This document shows, piece by piece, positions 1-9,639 of a stretch of DNA of 64,000 bases. The stretch lies in assembly GCF_900103445.1 (NCBI RefSeq), contig NZ_FNHS01000005.1:62001-126000 (forward strand), written 5' to 3'. This DNA is from Methylobacterium phyllostachyos. GTDB lineage: Bacteria; Pseudomonadota; Alphaproteobacteria; Rhizobiales; Beijerinckiaceae. The translations under genes were made by a program, and so were the position numbers. Position 1 is the first letter of the stretch, and every line of letters begins with the position of its first letter. The notes beneath the pieces were generated by a model. That model was not told the origin of the DNA and did no database searches. It was given only the letters and a program-made list of their open reading frames with translations.

Positions 1-833
1 ACCGGGGCGCGGTGATCGACGTAGAGGAACACGCTGCCGATCAGCGAGGCGCCGTCCCGGGTCCAGTTCTGGAACGGCTTCTGGATGAAGTAGGTCAGGG
101 GCAGCACCAGCCGGCGCCAGTCCCAGAGCCGGACCACCACGTAGGTCGCGGTGATCTCCTCCACCCAGCCCCACTCGTTCTCGACGATCACCGCGTCCTC
201 GATCCGGATCGGCTGCGTGATCGCGATCTGGATCCCGGCCACGAGGTTCGACAGGACCGGCTGCATGGCCAGGCCGAGGACCAGACCCGCCGCGCCCGCC
301 GAGGCCAGCAGGCTGACGCCGTACTGGCGCACCGGCTCGAAGGTCATCAGCGCCACCGAGAGGGTGATGAGCGCCACCAGGGTGACGCCGGCCCGCTCCA
401 GAATCCGCATCTGGGTAAAGTGCTTGCGCGCCAGCAGGTTGTCCTCGGCGTCGAGCTTGAACCGGCGCAGGTAGATCACCGTGGCGATGTGGAGCGCGGT
501 GGCGCAGCACCAGCCGGTCAGCGTCACGAAGGCAACCAGCAGGATCTGGTTGAGGGCGATCCGCACATCCCAGGACAGGTGCACGATGGTCGAGGCGAGG
601 CTGATCGCCACCACGATCAGGCCGAGGCGGCTTGGCCCATGGGTGCGCGAGACGAGGGAGCGCCAGAACAAACTCTTGCCCGCAACGGCGCGCTTCATCG
701 CCCGGTAGACGACCCCGTGCAGGGGCATCACCACGGCGCAGCAGGCGGCGATGAGGAGAAGGCTCTCGGCCCACCAGGGCAGGTAGGCCAGCACGCGGGC
801 GGTGGGACGGGTGAGCGCGTCAAGGTCCGGCAT
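1..833 (-). CDS. MscS-family mechanosensitive ion channel (partial, C-terminus beyond window)
   Basis: This gene runs off the left edge, so about 277 N-terminal residues are visible. It starts at ATG 833, and the protein begins MPDLDALTRPTARVLAYLP. Four hydrophobic segments follow at about residues 15-33, 60-80, 90-108 and 135-160. The next stretch is the Gly/Ala-rich pore-lining helix of MscS channels (SLLASAGAAGLVLGLAMQ, then NLVAGIQIAITQPIRIEDAV). The beta domain begins after it, with VENEWGWVEEITATYVVVRLW. Members of this family are inner-membrane tension-gated channels that release solutes on hypo-osmotic shock. The family assignment is firm; the exact subfamily and any cytoplasmic extension cannot be seen. 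Confidence 0.88.
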   Translation of the reverse strand, partial: MPDLDALTRPTARVLAYLPWWAESLLLIAACCAVVMPLHGVVYRAMKRAVAGKSLFWRSLVSRTHGPSRLGLIVVAISLASTIVHLSWDVRIALNQILLVAFVTLTGWCCATALHIATVIYLRRFKLDAEDNLLARKHFTQMRILERAGVTLVALITLSVALMTFEPVRQYGVSLLASAGAAGLVLGLAMQPVLSNLVAGIQIAITQPIRIEDAVIVENEWGWVEEITATYVVVRLWDWRRLVLPLTYFIQKPFQNWTRDGASLIGSVFLYVDHRAP

Positions 834-1064
834 CGGGCATCGCCTCCACGGGTTCCGAACGGGACCTTTGGGAATGGGTGGACGCTCGCCAGGGTTCCGC
901 ACCGCACCATGTGCTTGCCGCAACGCAGCGACCCAGCCCAGCGGGTTGCGCCTTCGCGCCCCTGGCTGGGTCTGGACGATGGCTTCAGCACCACCGTCTT
1001 CGCTTCGCTTCGCGCGTGATGACGGGAGAGCGACGTCGAGCGAAGCGCTCAAACGCCACCCGTC

Positions 1065-4000
1065 CTACTTCGCCGCGCCAACCGTCACGCTGCTTGAGGC
1101 GGTTCGCCCGAACCGCGCCGGCCGGTACATGTCCTCCACGGTGGCGCCCGGATGCACGTAGGTCCCGGGCGAGACCGCCCGCACCGTGTAGGCCACGGTG
1201 AAGAAGGCCGATTGGCTCGGATCGCGGTCGTAGGCCGCGACGAACCGGTCGTCACGGAACTCGGTGTGGACCGGCTGCACGTCCGACTTGGCGAAGGCGA
1301 GTCCCTGGAGCGCGTCGGCGTCGAGCAGCTTCGGGTTGTCGATCTCCAGGCCGGCCGGCAGCGGATCCACCAGCAGGAGCCGCGCGCTCTCGGCCTTGGC
1401 CTCGGTGACCTTGAGTACCACCACCAGCCGGTCGTTCTGGCGCAGGCCGCCCGCCGGATCGACGACGCTGCCGTCGAGGCGCCGGAAGCTCCGCTCGATC
1501 GTGTAGCCCTGCTGCGCCGCCGGCTCCGGTGCCAGGGGGCTGCCGTTGACGGTCACCGCCACCTGCACGGCGTTGCGGCCGGTATTGGTGAGCTGCACGC
1601 CCCGGTCGCCCAGGGTCGCCTCCCGGTAGACTCTGGCGAGGGTCCCGGTCTGCGGCGCGCCGTCGAGGCTGAACGACAGGGCGTCCGCCTCCTTGGACAG
1701 GCTCTCGGCGGCCAGCACCAGCCAGGCATTCTCCTGCGTGCTCGTCGCCCGGTCGCCCTGCTGCTCCTCGTCCAGCACGGCCGCGACCGGAGCGAGGGCC
1801 CCCTGCGCGAGCCCGCTCTCGGCCGCCAGGGTGATCAGCCCGGCCCCGTCGCGCAGGCGCGAGCCGTAATCGGCGCGGTACAGGCCCTTGTCCCGCTCGC
1901 GGCGCAGCATCGTCAGCGCCGCGTCCATCGCCTTGGCCGCCCGTCCGCGATCGCCGAGGAGCGCCAGGGCAGCGGCGAGCTGCGCCCGCCCGAGGGCGGA
2001 GGAGAAGTCGGCGAGCTTGGTGTCGGCGAGATAGCGCAGGTCGCCCATCACGGGCCGGCCGTTCCGGGCGAGCACGTAGGCCGCATAGGCGAGGTCGCCG
2101 CCGCCGTTGCGTACCTCAGTGGCGTTGGCCACCGCGTTGCGCAGGTAGTCGAGGGCCTGGGCGAAAGCCTTCTGCGGCACCGCGAAGCCGCGCTCCCGGG
2201 CGCGGGTGAGGAAGTCTGTCACGTAGGCGTCGAGCCAGAGGTCGCTCGATCCTTGCGCCGACCACAGGCCGAAATCACCGCTCGAATCCTGGCGGGCGAG
2301 CAAGCGCTCGATCGACTCGCGCACCCGTTCGTCCGCCCCCGCGTCGAGGGCGAGCTTTTCCAGAGCCGCGAGCTTGTTGACGTAGAGCAGCGGCATCGCC
2401 CGGCTCACCACCTGCTCGGAGCAGCCGTAGGGGTAGCGGTCGAGCGCCCGGAGCAGGGCGGCCACGTCGACCCCCGGCAGGGGCGTGGCCGAGAGCGAGA
2501 CGCTGCCCGTCCCTGGCTGCAGCTCGGCGAGGAGGTCCGGGGTGAGCGTCAGGTTCGCGCCGGGAGCGAGGCTGCGCACCGAGCGGCGCAGCAGGGCGCC
2601 GGTCCCCGCCGAGATCCCGAGGGCAAAGCTCTGGTTCAGGGCGGTCGGAAGACCCGGCCCCGAGAGAGCGAGGTCGAGCCGGGCCGTCCCCGGGCCGGCG
2701 GCGGTGAGCGGAATCGCGAACTGGCCCTTGGCGCCGGCTTCCAGCCGCAGGGTCTGGCGCAGCGCGCTGGCACCGACCACGACCGGGCCGGCGGGGGCGA
2801 GATCCACCGTGTAGTCGCCGGCCTGCCCCTCGACATTGTCGAGGGCCACGAACAGCCGCGAGCGGTCGCCGGTATCGAGGAAGCGCGGCAGCGTCGCGCT
2901 GAGCACCACCGGATCGCGGATGATTACGTCGGCCTGCGCCTGCCCGACCCGGTCGCCGCTCCAGGCGGTGACCATCACGCGGCCGGTGCCGTTGAAGGCC
3001 GGGATCGGGAAGGTGACGCGCGCCGCGCCGTCCGGCCCCACGGTGACGACGCCCGAATACAGGGCGAGCGGCGCCTGGGTCGGGGGTGAGTCGGCGAGCT
3101 CGCCGCCCCCCGCATCGCCGCCGGAGCGGATCGCCCCGGCCGAGCCCTGCATGCCGTCGATCAGGTACCCGTAGAGGTCGCGGAATTCCGGCCCGAGCGC
3201 CTTCTGGCCGAGGAAGTACTGGGTCGGGTCCGGCGCCGCGTAGCGGGTCAGGTTGAGGATGCCGACATCGACCAGCGCCACGGTGATCCGCGCCGCCTCG
3301 CCGGTTTTCAGCCCCATGAGCTGGACCGGCAGGGTCAGGTCCTGGCGCGGGCGCGCGCGCTCGGGTGCCGTCACGGAGACGCCGAGGCTGCGCCGCTCCC
3401 GGTCCACCGAGAACCACGCCAGCCCGACCGCGCGCCCGGGCAGGCGCTTGGCCGCCTGATCGAGGGGCCGGTAGGCGGTGGCGACCAGATAGGCGCCGGC
3501 GCCCCATTCGGCCTTCACCGGCAGGCTCACCGTGGTGCCGCCCTCCGGCACGCTGACCTCCACGGTCTCGTGCACCCGGTCGCTGACCACCATCAGGCTG
3601 GCCTGACCCTTGAACTTCGAGCTGAGCTTGGCCCGCAGGGTGTCGCCCGCCGCGTAGGCGGGTTTGTCGAGGGTCAGATCGAGGAGGTCCGGGGCCTCCG
3701 CGGTCTGGGATCCGCCCCAGCCGACATCGAAGCCGAGGCTCGCCGCCGCCTCGGGCGAGCTCGGCGCCGCGACCTCCAGCCGGTAGCGCCCGAGCCCCAC
3801 CGGCGCCTCGATCCGGCTCGGACCGGTGGCCTTGAGATCGACCGTACCGCTGGCAACGCGCCGGGCGGTCTTGACCGGCTCGAACGACCAGCGCCCGTCC
3901 GCCCGGTACCATTGGTAGGACACGTCGATCCGCGACAGGGTCCAGCTCACCCCCGGCTGGGCGAGGAGTGCGCCCTCAGGAGCCGCCAGCACCACGTCGA

Positions 4001-6353
4001 AGGCCGCGCTCCCACCGTCGCTCAGCTCCGCAAAACCCTTGCGCAGGGCGAGGACCGGGCCGGCCGGGAGGATCGGTAGGGTCAGGCTGCGCGACAGCGC
4101 CCGCCCGCCCGGCTCGCCGACCGCTAGCGTGATCTTCGCCTCCAGCGCCCGCGGGGCCGCGACCTGGGGCACCGGAACCGCGACGATGGCGCTGCCCTGC
4201 GCGTTCGTGGTGGCGTGCTCCTGAAGCTCCTGGGTGGCCGGCTCCACGGCCTCGTCGTCGAGGCCGATGACGTAGCCGTCCAGGCCCTTGATGCCGCTCG
4301 TCGCGGCCGCCTGCACCACGACGCTGCCCGACACCTCGAGATCCGCGCCGGGGGCGCCGTAGAGGTAGCGCGCGGCGACGTCGATCTGCGCCTCCTCCCC
4401 GCGATGCAGGGCGGGTTGCCGGGCTTTGAGGCTCACCTCAAGCCGCTCGGGGACATAATCCTCCACGAGGAAGCTCGTCTCGCCGATCGCGGGCGCCTTC
4501 GGGTCCGTGTAGGCCGAGACCCGCCACGTGCCGTGCATGGACCCCGACAGGAGCGGCAGCGGCAGGGCCCGGCCGCCGAGCCCCTGATCGGGCACCGAGA
4601 CGCGCCGATACTCGACGCCATCCGGCCGCTTGACCACGAGGGTCAGCGGCAGGTCCGGCACGGCCGCGCCGCGGGCATCGCGCAGGAGCGCGGTGAGCTG
4701 CACGGTCTCGCCCGTCCGGTAGACCCCGCGCTCCGGGAACAGGTAGGCGTCGAGGCCGCCGGTCTCGGGCCGACCCTTCACGCCGCGGTCGGTGAGGTCG
4801 AAGGCGCCGAGATTGAGATCGAGGAAGCCGTAATCGCCGCCGATCTGGGCCACCACGAGGCTCGGCGCCGTGCCGCCCTCTCCGCGGGCGAGCCCCGGAT
4901 CGAAGGCGGCGTGCCCTTGCGCATCCGTGGTGCGCGTGCCCAGCACCTCGTTGTTGCGGGCGATCAGCCGGATCTCGGCGCCGGGCATGACCTGGGCGGA
5001 GGCCAGCGAGCGCAGGACCACGTGGACCCCGTCCCGCCCCTTGGTGGCGGTCAGCCCCAGGTCCGAGACGACGAACCACTGCGTCGCCTGGGTCTCGTAG
5101 CCCTCGTCGTCGGCCGGGGCCGCACCGGAGGGCCGGGCCAGCATCACGTAGAGGCCGGGCTCCAGCTTGCCCACGGCCTGCAGGACCGGGAAGGCGGTGA
5201 CCGCCTCCTGGTTCAATTCGGCCTTGGCGGTGTCGAGGGTGCCCTTCCAGACGCGCTGGCCCTTCTCGGAGGCGATCGTGCGGGCGTTGAGGCCGCTGAG
5301 CTGGCCGAGGAAATCCTCGGAGCGCAGGGCCGGCAGCAGGCCGCGATCGCCGATGCGCAGCAGCTCGACATCGAGCTTCGGAGCGTTCACCGACACCAGG
5401 GGCATGCCCGCCTGACCCGTCCGCGGCAGGACGTAGTTGCGGCCGGTGAAGCGCACCTGCGGGGCGCGGTCGCGGACGTAGATCTCGTAGTCGGCGGACT
5501 TCAGCAGGCTCTCGCCCACACTGGAAGGCAGGCCTTCGCGCAGGACGATGGCGTAGCGCCCGCCATGCTTGAGCCCGTCGACGCAGATCTGGGACCCCTC
5601 GCCGGTCACGGCGGCGGCGCTCGAGCCCGACACGGCCACGAAGGGCGCGTAGTCGGTCTTGGGCATCAGGGGCTCCGAGACGGTGAAGCAGGCCCGCGGG
5701 GCGGCGGCATCCGAATCCACCTTGTAGCCGAGGATGCGGAAGCCGTGCTCGGCCCGCAGGGTGTCGTAGGTTTCCCGGACCGCTTCGTCCTCGTCGAGCG
5801 CGAGGCTCGCCGCGTAGGCGTCGAGGGCGGCGCGCCAGGATTCCCGCCCGGCCTCGGCGGCCCCCAGCAGCGCCAGCGACGCCGCGGCGTCGGCGGCCGT
5901 GCCGGCCCGCTCGTAGGCGCGATAGGCGGCGGTGGCTGCCCGTTCCCGCAGGCGCGCCCGGCCCTGATAATCGGTCTCCGGACGGATCTCCGATGCCGCC
6001 GAGGCCGCGCGGGCATAGGCCTGCCAGCTGCGCGGATCGGCCGGGTCGGCCGCCACCGCGGCGGTGAGCGCGGTGAGGGCCTGATCCGGCTTCCCGGCGG
6101 CGAGCAGCGTCTGGCCGGCCGTGAGGGATTGGGCCGCCGGCCGGGTCGACGATCCGGCCTCCGCCTTGAGCGCCGTCTCGAGCCGCACCGCCGCGCTGGC
6201 CACGTCGGTCCAGACGAAGGTTTTGGCGAAGGGGGCGGGCGCGGCGGCCGCCGGCCGCGGCGTGACGCGGGCCGCGTTCTGCGCGAGGGCCGGCCCGGCC
6301 GTGACCCATCCGATAAGCGCCAGGGCCCCCGCAAGCCGTCCGAGCCGCGCCAT
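1065..6353 (-). CDS. Alpha-2-macroglobulin family protein with thioester motif (1762 aa)
   Basis: A signal peptide (about residues 1-24, ending GPALAQ) is followed by a TPR-like N-terminal stretch, then macroglobulin-type beta domains (MG2 near SLDAYLFPERGVYRTGETVQL), and a C-terminal complement-like helical domain. The thioester motif GCSEQ is intact, with its Cys at residue 1311. Of the two bacterial types known, the CxEQ-bearing one (YfhM/ECAM) is thought to be a periplasmic protease trap working with penicillin-binding protein 1C. The expected pbpC partner is not directly downstream; an MscS gene lies there instead. Length and motif fit a complete, functional gene. Very long open frames on the other strand are codon-bias shadows. 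Confidence 0.93.
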   Translation of the reverse strand: MARLGRLAGALALIGWVTAGPALAQNAARVTPRPAAAAPAPFAKTFVWTDVASAAVRLETALKAEAGSSTRPAAQSLTAGQTLLAAGKPDQALTALTAAVAADPADPRSWQAYARAASAASEIRPETDYQGRARLRERAATAAYRAYERAGTAADAAASLALLGAAEAGRESWRAALDAYAASLALDEDEAVRETYDTLRAEHGFRILGYKVDSDAAAPRACFTVSEPLMPKTDYAPFVAVSGSSAAAVTGEGSQICVDGLKHGGRYAIVLREGLPSSVGESLLKSADYEIYVRDRAPQVRFTGRNYVLPRTGQAGMPLVSVNAPKLDVELLRIGDRGLLPALRSEDFLGQLSGLNARTIASEKGQRVWKGTLDTAKAELNQEAVTAFPVLQAVGKLEPGLYVMLARPSGAAPADDEGYETQATQWFVVSDLGLTATKGRDGVHVVLRSLASAQVMPGAEIRLIARNNEVLGTRTTDAQGHAAFDPGLARGEGGTAPSLVVAQIGGDYGFLDLNLGAFDLTDRGVKGRPETGGLDAYLFPERGVYRTGETVQLTALLRDARGAAVPDLPLTLVVKRPDGVEYRRVSVPDQGLGGRALPLPLLSGSMHGTWRVSAYTDPKAPAIGETSFLVEDYVPERLEVSLKARQPALHRGEEAQIDVAARYLYGAPGADLEVSGSVVVQAAATSGIKGLDGYVIGLDDEAVEPATQELQEHATTNAQGSAIVAVPVPQVAAPRALEAKITLAVGEPGGRALSRSLTLPILPAGPVLALRKGFAELSDGGSAAFDVVLAAPEGALLAQPGVSWTLSRIDVSYQWYRADGRWSFEPVKTARRVASGTVDLKATGPSRIEAPVGLGRYRLEVAAPSSPEAAASLGFDVGWGGSQTAEAPDLLDLTLDKPAYAAGDTLRAKLSSKFKGQASLMVVSDRVHETVEVSVPEGGTTVSLPVKAEWGAGAYLVATAYRPLDQAAKRLPGRAVGLAWFSVDRERRSLGVSVTAPERARPRQDLTLPVQLMGLKTGEAARITVALVDVGILNLTRYAAPDPTQYFLGQKALGPEFRDLYGYLIDGMQGSAGAIRSGGDAGGGELADSPPTQAPLALYSGVVTVGPDGAARVTFPIPAFNGTGRVMVTAWSGDRVGQAQADVIIRDPVVLSATLPRFLDTGDRSRLFVALDNVEGQAGDYTVDLAPAGPVVVGASALRQTLRLEAGAKGQFAIPLTAAGPGTARLDLALSGPGLPTALNQSFALGISAGTGALLRRSVRSLAPGANLTLTPDLLAELQPGTGSVSLSATPLPGVDVAALLRALDRYPYGCSEQVVSRAMPLLYVNKLAALEKLALDAGADERVRESIERLLARQDSSGDFGLWSAQGSSDLWLDAYVTDFLTRARERGFAVPQKAFAQALDYLRNAVANATEVRNGGGDLAYAAYVLARNGRPVMGDLRYLADTKLADFSSALGRAQLAAALALLGDRGRAAKAMDAALTMLRRERDKGLYRADYGSRLRDGAGLITLAAESGLAQGALAPVAAVLDEEQQGDRATSTQENAWLVLAAESLSKEADALSFSLDGAPQTGTLARVYREATLGDRGVQLTNTGRNAVQVAVTVNGSPLAPEPAAQQGYTIERSFRRLDGSVVDPAGGLRQNDRLVVVLKVTEAKAESARLLLVDPLPAGLEIDNPKLLDADALQGLAFAKSDVQPVHTEFRDDRFVAAYDRDPSQSAFFTVAYTVRAVSPGTYVHPGATVEDMYRPARFGRTASSSVTVGAAK

Positions 6354-6471
6354 CAGCCTATCCCCATCTGCCGTCGCCCCGACGATTCGCTTCGGGGCCG
6401 GTCGTGCGGGAGCCTAGCACCGGCTCATCCCGCCGCAACGCCGTGGGGTGGCGTGGGGCGGGCGGTTCCGC

Positions 6472-6771
6472 TCAGAACGCCTTCAGCACCTGCTCGGCAT
6501 GCTCCACCGACACCGGCCCGGCGAAGCAGTGCGAGACCAGGGCGCGGTAATCCTGCCAGGGCTGCGAGCCGGTGAAGTCCTTGGTGTGGGCCTCCAGCGT
6601 GTCCCAGTGGATCAGCAGGCGGTAGCGCTGCGGGTGCTCGATCGAGCGTCGGACCTCGAAGTGCCGGCAGCCCTTGGCCTCCTTGAAGATCGCCGAAGCC
6701 TGCGTGATGCCAGCTTCGAATTCGGCCTCCAGGCCGGGCTTGATCTCGATCTGCGCGATCTCGAGGATCAT
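6472..6771 (-). CDS. Antibiotic biosynthesis monooxygenase (ABM) domain protein, 99 aa
   Basis: This small single-domain protein has a ferredoxin-like fold signature. It opens MILEIAQIEIKPGLEAEFEA, and the later segment GCRHFEVRRSIEHPQRYRLLIHWDTLEAH is typical of ABM/YgiN-type proteins. Members range from quinol monooxygenases to heme-degrading and orphan enzymes, so the substrate cannot be named. It starts 16 bases after the stop of the Kdo hydroxylase gene on the same strand, so the two are probably co-transcribed. Confidence 0.85.
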   Translation of the reverse strand: MILEIAQIEIKPGLEAEFEAGITQASAIFKEAKGCRHFEVRRSIEHPQRYRLLIHWDTLEAHTKDFTGSQPWQDYRALVSHCFAGPVSVEHAEQVLKAF

Positions 6772-6787
6772 GGGTGACGTTCCTCTC

Positions 6788-7648
6788 TCAGGTCCGAAGG
6801 GGGCGGCCGAGCTTGGCCGCCAGGATGCGCTGTGGGCTCAGGGCGGGGTCGGCCTGGGCGGCGACCGGCAGGTAGGCGGTCTGTTCCAGCATGTAGCGGC
6901 CGCCCATCGCCCCGTGCATCACGAGGTCCGAGAAGGTCACCCAGGTCTCGCCGGGGCGGAATTCCACGTCGGCCTGGGGCGCCGAGGCTTGGTAGGCCGC
7001 GTCCTGCTTGAGCGCGTCGTGCAGGTGCAGCATCAGGTGGTCGTATTCCGAGCGCCTCGCCTTGGTGACGCGGAGCGCCGCCAGCAGGCTTGCCGAGAGC
7101 GGCGAATAACCCGGCAGCCGCGGCAGGAATTTCTCTGCCATCGCGCCGAAATCCTCGCCGACCCGCCAGCGGCGCGGCTCCCCGGCGGGGTTGATGTTGC
7201 GGAAGACCCGCAGGATCCGCTTCTCGCCGATCGGGTTCGACGGGAAGGCATCGACGTGCAGCCGGGTGTCGTCGCGCCGCCAGCTGAGCTTGCGCCGATC
7301 GACATCGAAGGGGCGGTAGGAGGTGCCGGCGAGGCTCACCCGGTCGGCATAGTCGGGCAGGTAGGTGCCGATCAGGTCGCGGGCGAAGGCGCGGTAGCGG
7401 ATCAGGAGCTGGCGCAGGGCCTCCTGCTCCTCCGGGGTGCCAGCGCCGCCGCGCAGCTCCGCCGCCTCGCCGCGGATGTTGACGTTCTTGGCCTTGCCGT
7501 CCGCGAAGGGCCGCTCGGTGAAGCGGCGCTCGAATTCCGTGAACGGGAAGGGCAGATCCGGGAACAGCAGCACCGCCCCGGCCTCCAGCTCCCGGGCCAG
7601 GGACGCGGGTGTCTCGCCGGGGGCGACTCTGCGGATCGGACTGATCAT
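6788..7648 (-). CDS. kdoO: Kdo hydroxylase family protein (Fe(II)/2-oxoglutarate dependent), 286 aa
   Basis: The protein resembles the Kdo 3-hydroxylase family, which hydroxylates 3-deoxy-D-manno-oct-2-ulosonic acid in the lipopolysaccharide inner core. The metal-binding HxD motif is in RLHVDAFPSNPIGEKRILRV, a highly characteristic stretch. A second conserved His lies in VMHGAMGG near the C-terminus, as expected for the iron site. The start at ATG 7648 (MISPIRRVAPGET) was chosen because the frame upstream of it is low-complexity and unrelated. It is the first gene of a two-gene unit with the ABM protein. A role in outer-membrane remodelling is inferred from the family. Confidence 0.78.
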   Translation of the reverse strand: MISPIRRVAPGETPASLARELEAGAVLLFPDLPFPFTEFERRFTERPFADGKAKNVNIRGEAAELRGGAGTPEEQEALRQLLIRYRAFARDLIGTYLPDYADRVSLAGTSYRPFDVDRRKLSWRRDDTRLHVDAFPSNPIGEKRILRVFRNINPAGEPRRWRVGEDFGAMAEKFLPRLPGYSPLSASLLAALRVTKARRSEYDHLMLHLHDALKQDAAYQASAPQADVEFRPGETWVTFSDLVMHGAMGGRYMLEQTAYLPVAAQADPALSPQRILAAKLGRPLRT

Positions 7649-7843
7649 CGTGCCGGGCTGGCCCTGCCGTGTCGGATGCCGATCGCTGTAGCGGAGCGGC
7701 CGCGGGGAGGCCAGAGCCCGCATTTCCGGTGGATGACCCGGGGCCATCCTGGGGACCGGTCCGGCTCGGCTTGCGAAACCGGGCCGTTCCCGCCACGTTC
7801 TCCAGCATGTGACCGGCTCTAGACCCGGCGGAGGATGGCGCCG

Positions 7844-8293
7844 ATGGCGACCCTGAAGGAATTCGAGGAAGCCCTGCGCGAGCACGGCATGAACATGGCG
7901 CTGGCGCTTCTTGAGCGCCTGCGCGAGCGTGACCGCGCGACCCGCACGGTCAAGCCGGCCCGGCGGCTCACCGGCCAGAAGATGACCCCTGAGCTCGCCC
8001 GGGCGATCCTGGACCTGCACGCCACGACCGGCATGACCCAGCAGGAGATCGCCTTCAAGGTCGGGGTGAATCAGGGCCGGGTGAACGAGGTGATCAAGCG
8101 CGGCAAGTGGCTGACCGACGATCCGACCGCCCCCGAGGCGGTGGCCCGCGACAAGGCCGTGGCACGGATGCGCGGTGATCCGAAGCCCAAGAAGCCGCCC
8201 GTCGCGCGGGCCGCCTCCAGCCGGCCCAAGGAGCGCAAGGCCGCGCCGCCGAAGGCGCGCAACCAGGGGCAGCTGGCGCTGGGGGATTTGTAA
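7844..8293 (+). CDS. Small basic protein with helix-turn-helix, 149 aa
   Basis: I do not recognise a named family. Residues about 45-90 form a clear HTH-like region (TPELARAILDLHATTGMTQQ, then EIAFKVGVNQGRVNEVIKRG), like sigma-region-4 or transposase-type HTHs. The last 50 residues are rich in Lys, Pro and Ala, as in a nucleic-acid-binding tail. ATG 7844 is preferred over ATG 7835 because the GGCGGAGG ribosome site abuts the first ATG but lies 9 bases before the second. It is convergent with olsB, with a long palindrome between them. A DNA-binding role is inferred. Confidence 0.72.
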   Translation: MATLKEFEEALREHGMNMALALLERLRERDRATRTVKPARRLTGQKMTPELARAILDLHATTGMTQQEIAFKVGVNQGRVNEVIKRGKWLTDDPTAPEAVARDKAVARMRGDPKPKKPPVARAASSRPKERKAAPPKARNQGQLALGDL

Positions 8294-8315
8294 AGATCTG
8301 CTGCGGGACCTGTTC

Positions 8316-8405
8316 CGTCTTTGCGAGCGGAGCGAAGCAATCCAGCGGCGCCACACGCACCGATGTCGCGCTGCCCTGGGTTGCTTCGCTCCGCTCGCAA
8401 AGACG
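8316..8405. repeat. 90-bp intergenic palindromic element, copy 1
   Basis: The outer 25 bases at each end are a perfect inverted repeat (8316-8340 against 8381-8405), built on GCGAGCGGAGCGAAGCAA and its complement. The centre carries CCAGCGGCGCCA and GCTGCCCTGG. It lies between two convergent genes and could act as a bidirectional terminator. Related copies are at 12944-13035 and 19121-19205. Confidence 0.85.
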
Positions 8406-8491
8406 TAGAGGCGTCGTGCAGGTAGCGGGTCTTCCCGAAGCGGGGACCCCAAGCGGCGGAGGAGACCCTCCCGGATCCCCGATCCGCCCCC

Positions 8492-9493
8492 TCACCCGGC
8501 CGGCGCGAAATGCCCTCGGTAGCGCGCGCCGATCACCTCCACCGGCAGCGTCACGAACACGTCCGTCGTGCCGAACTGCCGGTCGATCACCGCGCCCTCG
8601 CCGAAGGTCGCGCCGAGGCGCAGGTAGCCCTTGATCAGGGGCGGCAGCGCCTGCAGGGCGGCCTTCGGATCCACCGCCTCCTTCGGCAGCCGGTCCATCG
8701 CCACCGCGCGCTCCGGCAGCGGGCGGACCCGCCAGCCTTCGGGGGCGCGGGCATGGTGGTGCAGGAAGGCCAGCGGCAGCGCCAGCCGGTCCGGATCGGT
8801 GCCCTCCAGGCTGGCGCAGCCGATCAGCGCGTCGATCCGGTGGTGCAGAACGTAGGCGTAGATCCCCTGCCACAGGAGTTCGACGGTGCGCTTGCTGCGG
8901 TAGGGCTTGAGCACGCAGGAGCGGCCGAGTTCCAAAATCCGCCGATGCCCCTGGGCGGCGAGCAGCGGCGCGAGGTCGTACTCGCTCTCGGAGTAGAAGC
9001 CCGCGTGGCGCGCGGCCACGTCGCTGCGCAGCAGGCGGTAGGTGCCGACCACCTTCGGCCGGGGCTTGGCGAAGGGCTTCTTCCGCTTCGGCGGGGTGTG
9101 GTCGAGGACGAGGAGGTGGTCGCAGATCGCGTCGTAGCCGTCGGCGTCCCGGCGCGACAGGGCCGCGAGCCCGGTCGGCACCGCCGACAACTCCTCGTAG
9201 AAGACCTTGAAGCGCAGGCGCTGGGCCCGGCGGATCTCGGATTTCTTTCGGGCGAGCCGCACTTCGAGGTGGCCGATGCGACCGAGGCTGCGCCCCGCGA
9301 ACGGCTCGGGCAGGCGGATCGCTTGGTGGGCCGAGAGCATGTCGGCGATGCCGGCCGGGGCCCCCTCGAAACCTCGCGGATGCAGGTGCCGGCGGCGCAG
9401 CTTGGCGATCGGTGCGCCGACGCCCCACTGCACGCCTTTATGCCAGCCGGCACCGAGCGCGCTGTAGGCTCCGCGGGCGAGATTGGCGACCAT
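8492..9493 (-). CDS. olsB: L-ornithine N(alpha)-acyltransferase (OlsB-type GNAT), 333 aa
   Basis: The core matches OlsB acyltransferases, which transfer a 3-hydroxyacyl group from ACP to ornithine in the first step of ornithine-lipid synthesis. Diagnostic stretches are LEVRLARKKSEIRRAQRLRF, VVGTYRLLRSDVA, ILELGRSCVLKPYRSKRTVE, and GCASLEGTDP, followed by PPLIKGYLRLGATFG near the C-terminus. ATG 9493 (MVANLARGAYS) is preferred, with GGAG about 11 bases upstream. A GTG at 9556 would add 21 unconvincing residues. No olsA follows it, so the second acyltransferase must be elsewhere or differently arranged. Confidence 0.8.
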   Translation of the reverse strand: MVANLARGAYSALGAGWHKGVQWGVGAPIAKLRRRHLHPRGFEGAPAGIADMLSAHQAIRLPEPFAGRSLGRIGHLEVRLARKKSEIRRAQRLRFKVFYEELSAVPTGLAALSRRDADGYDAICDHLLVLDHTPPKRKKPFAKPRPKVVGTYRLLRSDVAARHAGFYSESEYDLAPLLAAQGHRRILELGRSCVLKPYRSKRTVELLWQGIYAYVLHHRIDALIGCASLEGTDPDRLALPLAFLHHHARAPEGWRVRPLPERAVAMDRLPKEAVDPKAALQALPPLIKGYLRLGATFGEGAVIDRQFGTTDVFVTLPVEVIGARYRGHFAPAG

Positions 9494-9581
9494 GATCCGG
9501 TTCACTCCGGGTGCGTCGTGCACTGTCCCAGCGGAATCAGAGCACGACGTGGACACGCCATTATGACAGTCGCCATATGAA

Positions 9582-9608
9582 AGCGCCCCGGCCAGGGGCC
9601 GGGGCGCT
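9582..9608 (-). terminator. Strong hairpin downstream of hsp20
   Basis: A perfect 12-bp stem (AGCGCCCCGGCC against GGCCGGGGCGCT, 3-base loop) lies just after the hsp20 stop and before olsB on the same strand. In the minus direction it is followed by TTTC. It probably ends the hsp20 transcript. Confidence 0.7.
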
Positions 9609-9639
9609 CTTAAACGATCAAGGGGCGCAGGAGGCGCGA

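Noticed and set aside
1152..6575. Long plus-strand frames across the alpha-2-macroglobulin gene
   Set aside because: They are codon-bias shadows of a gene with intact signal peptide, domains and thioester motif.
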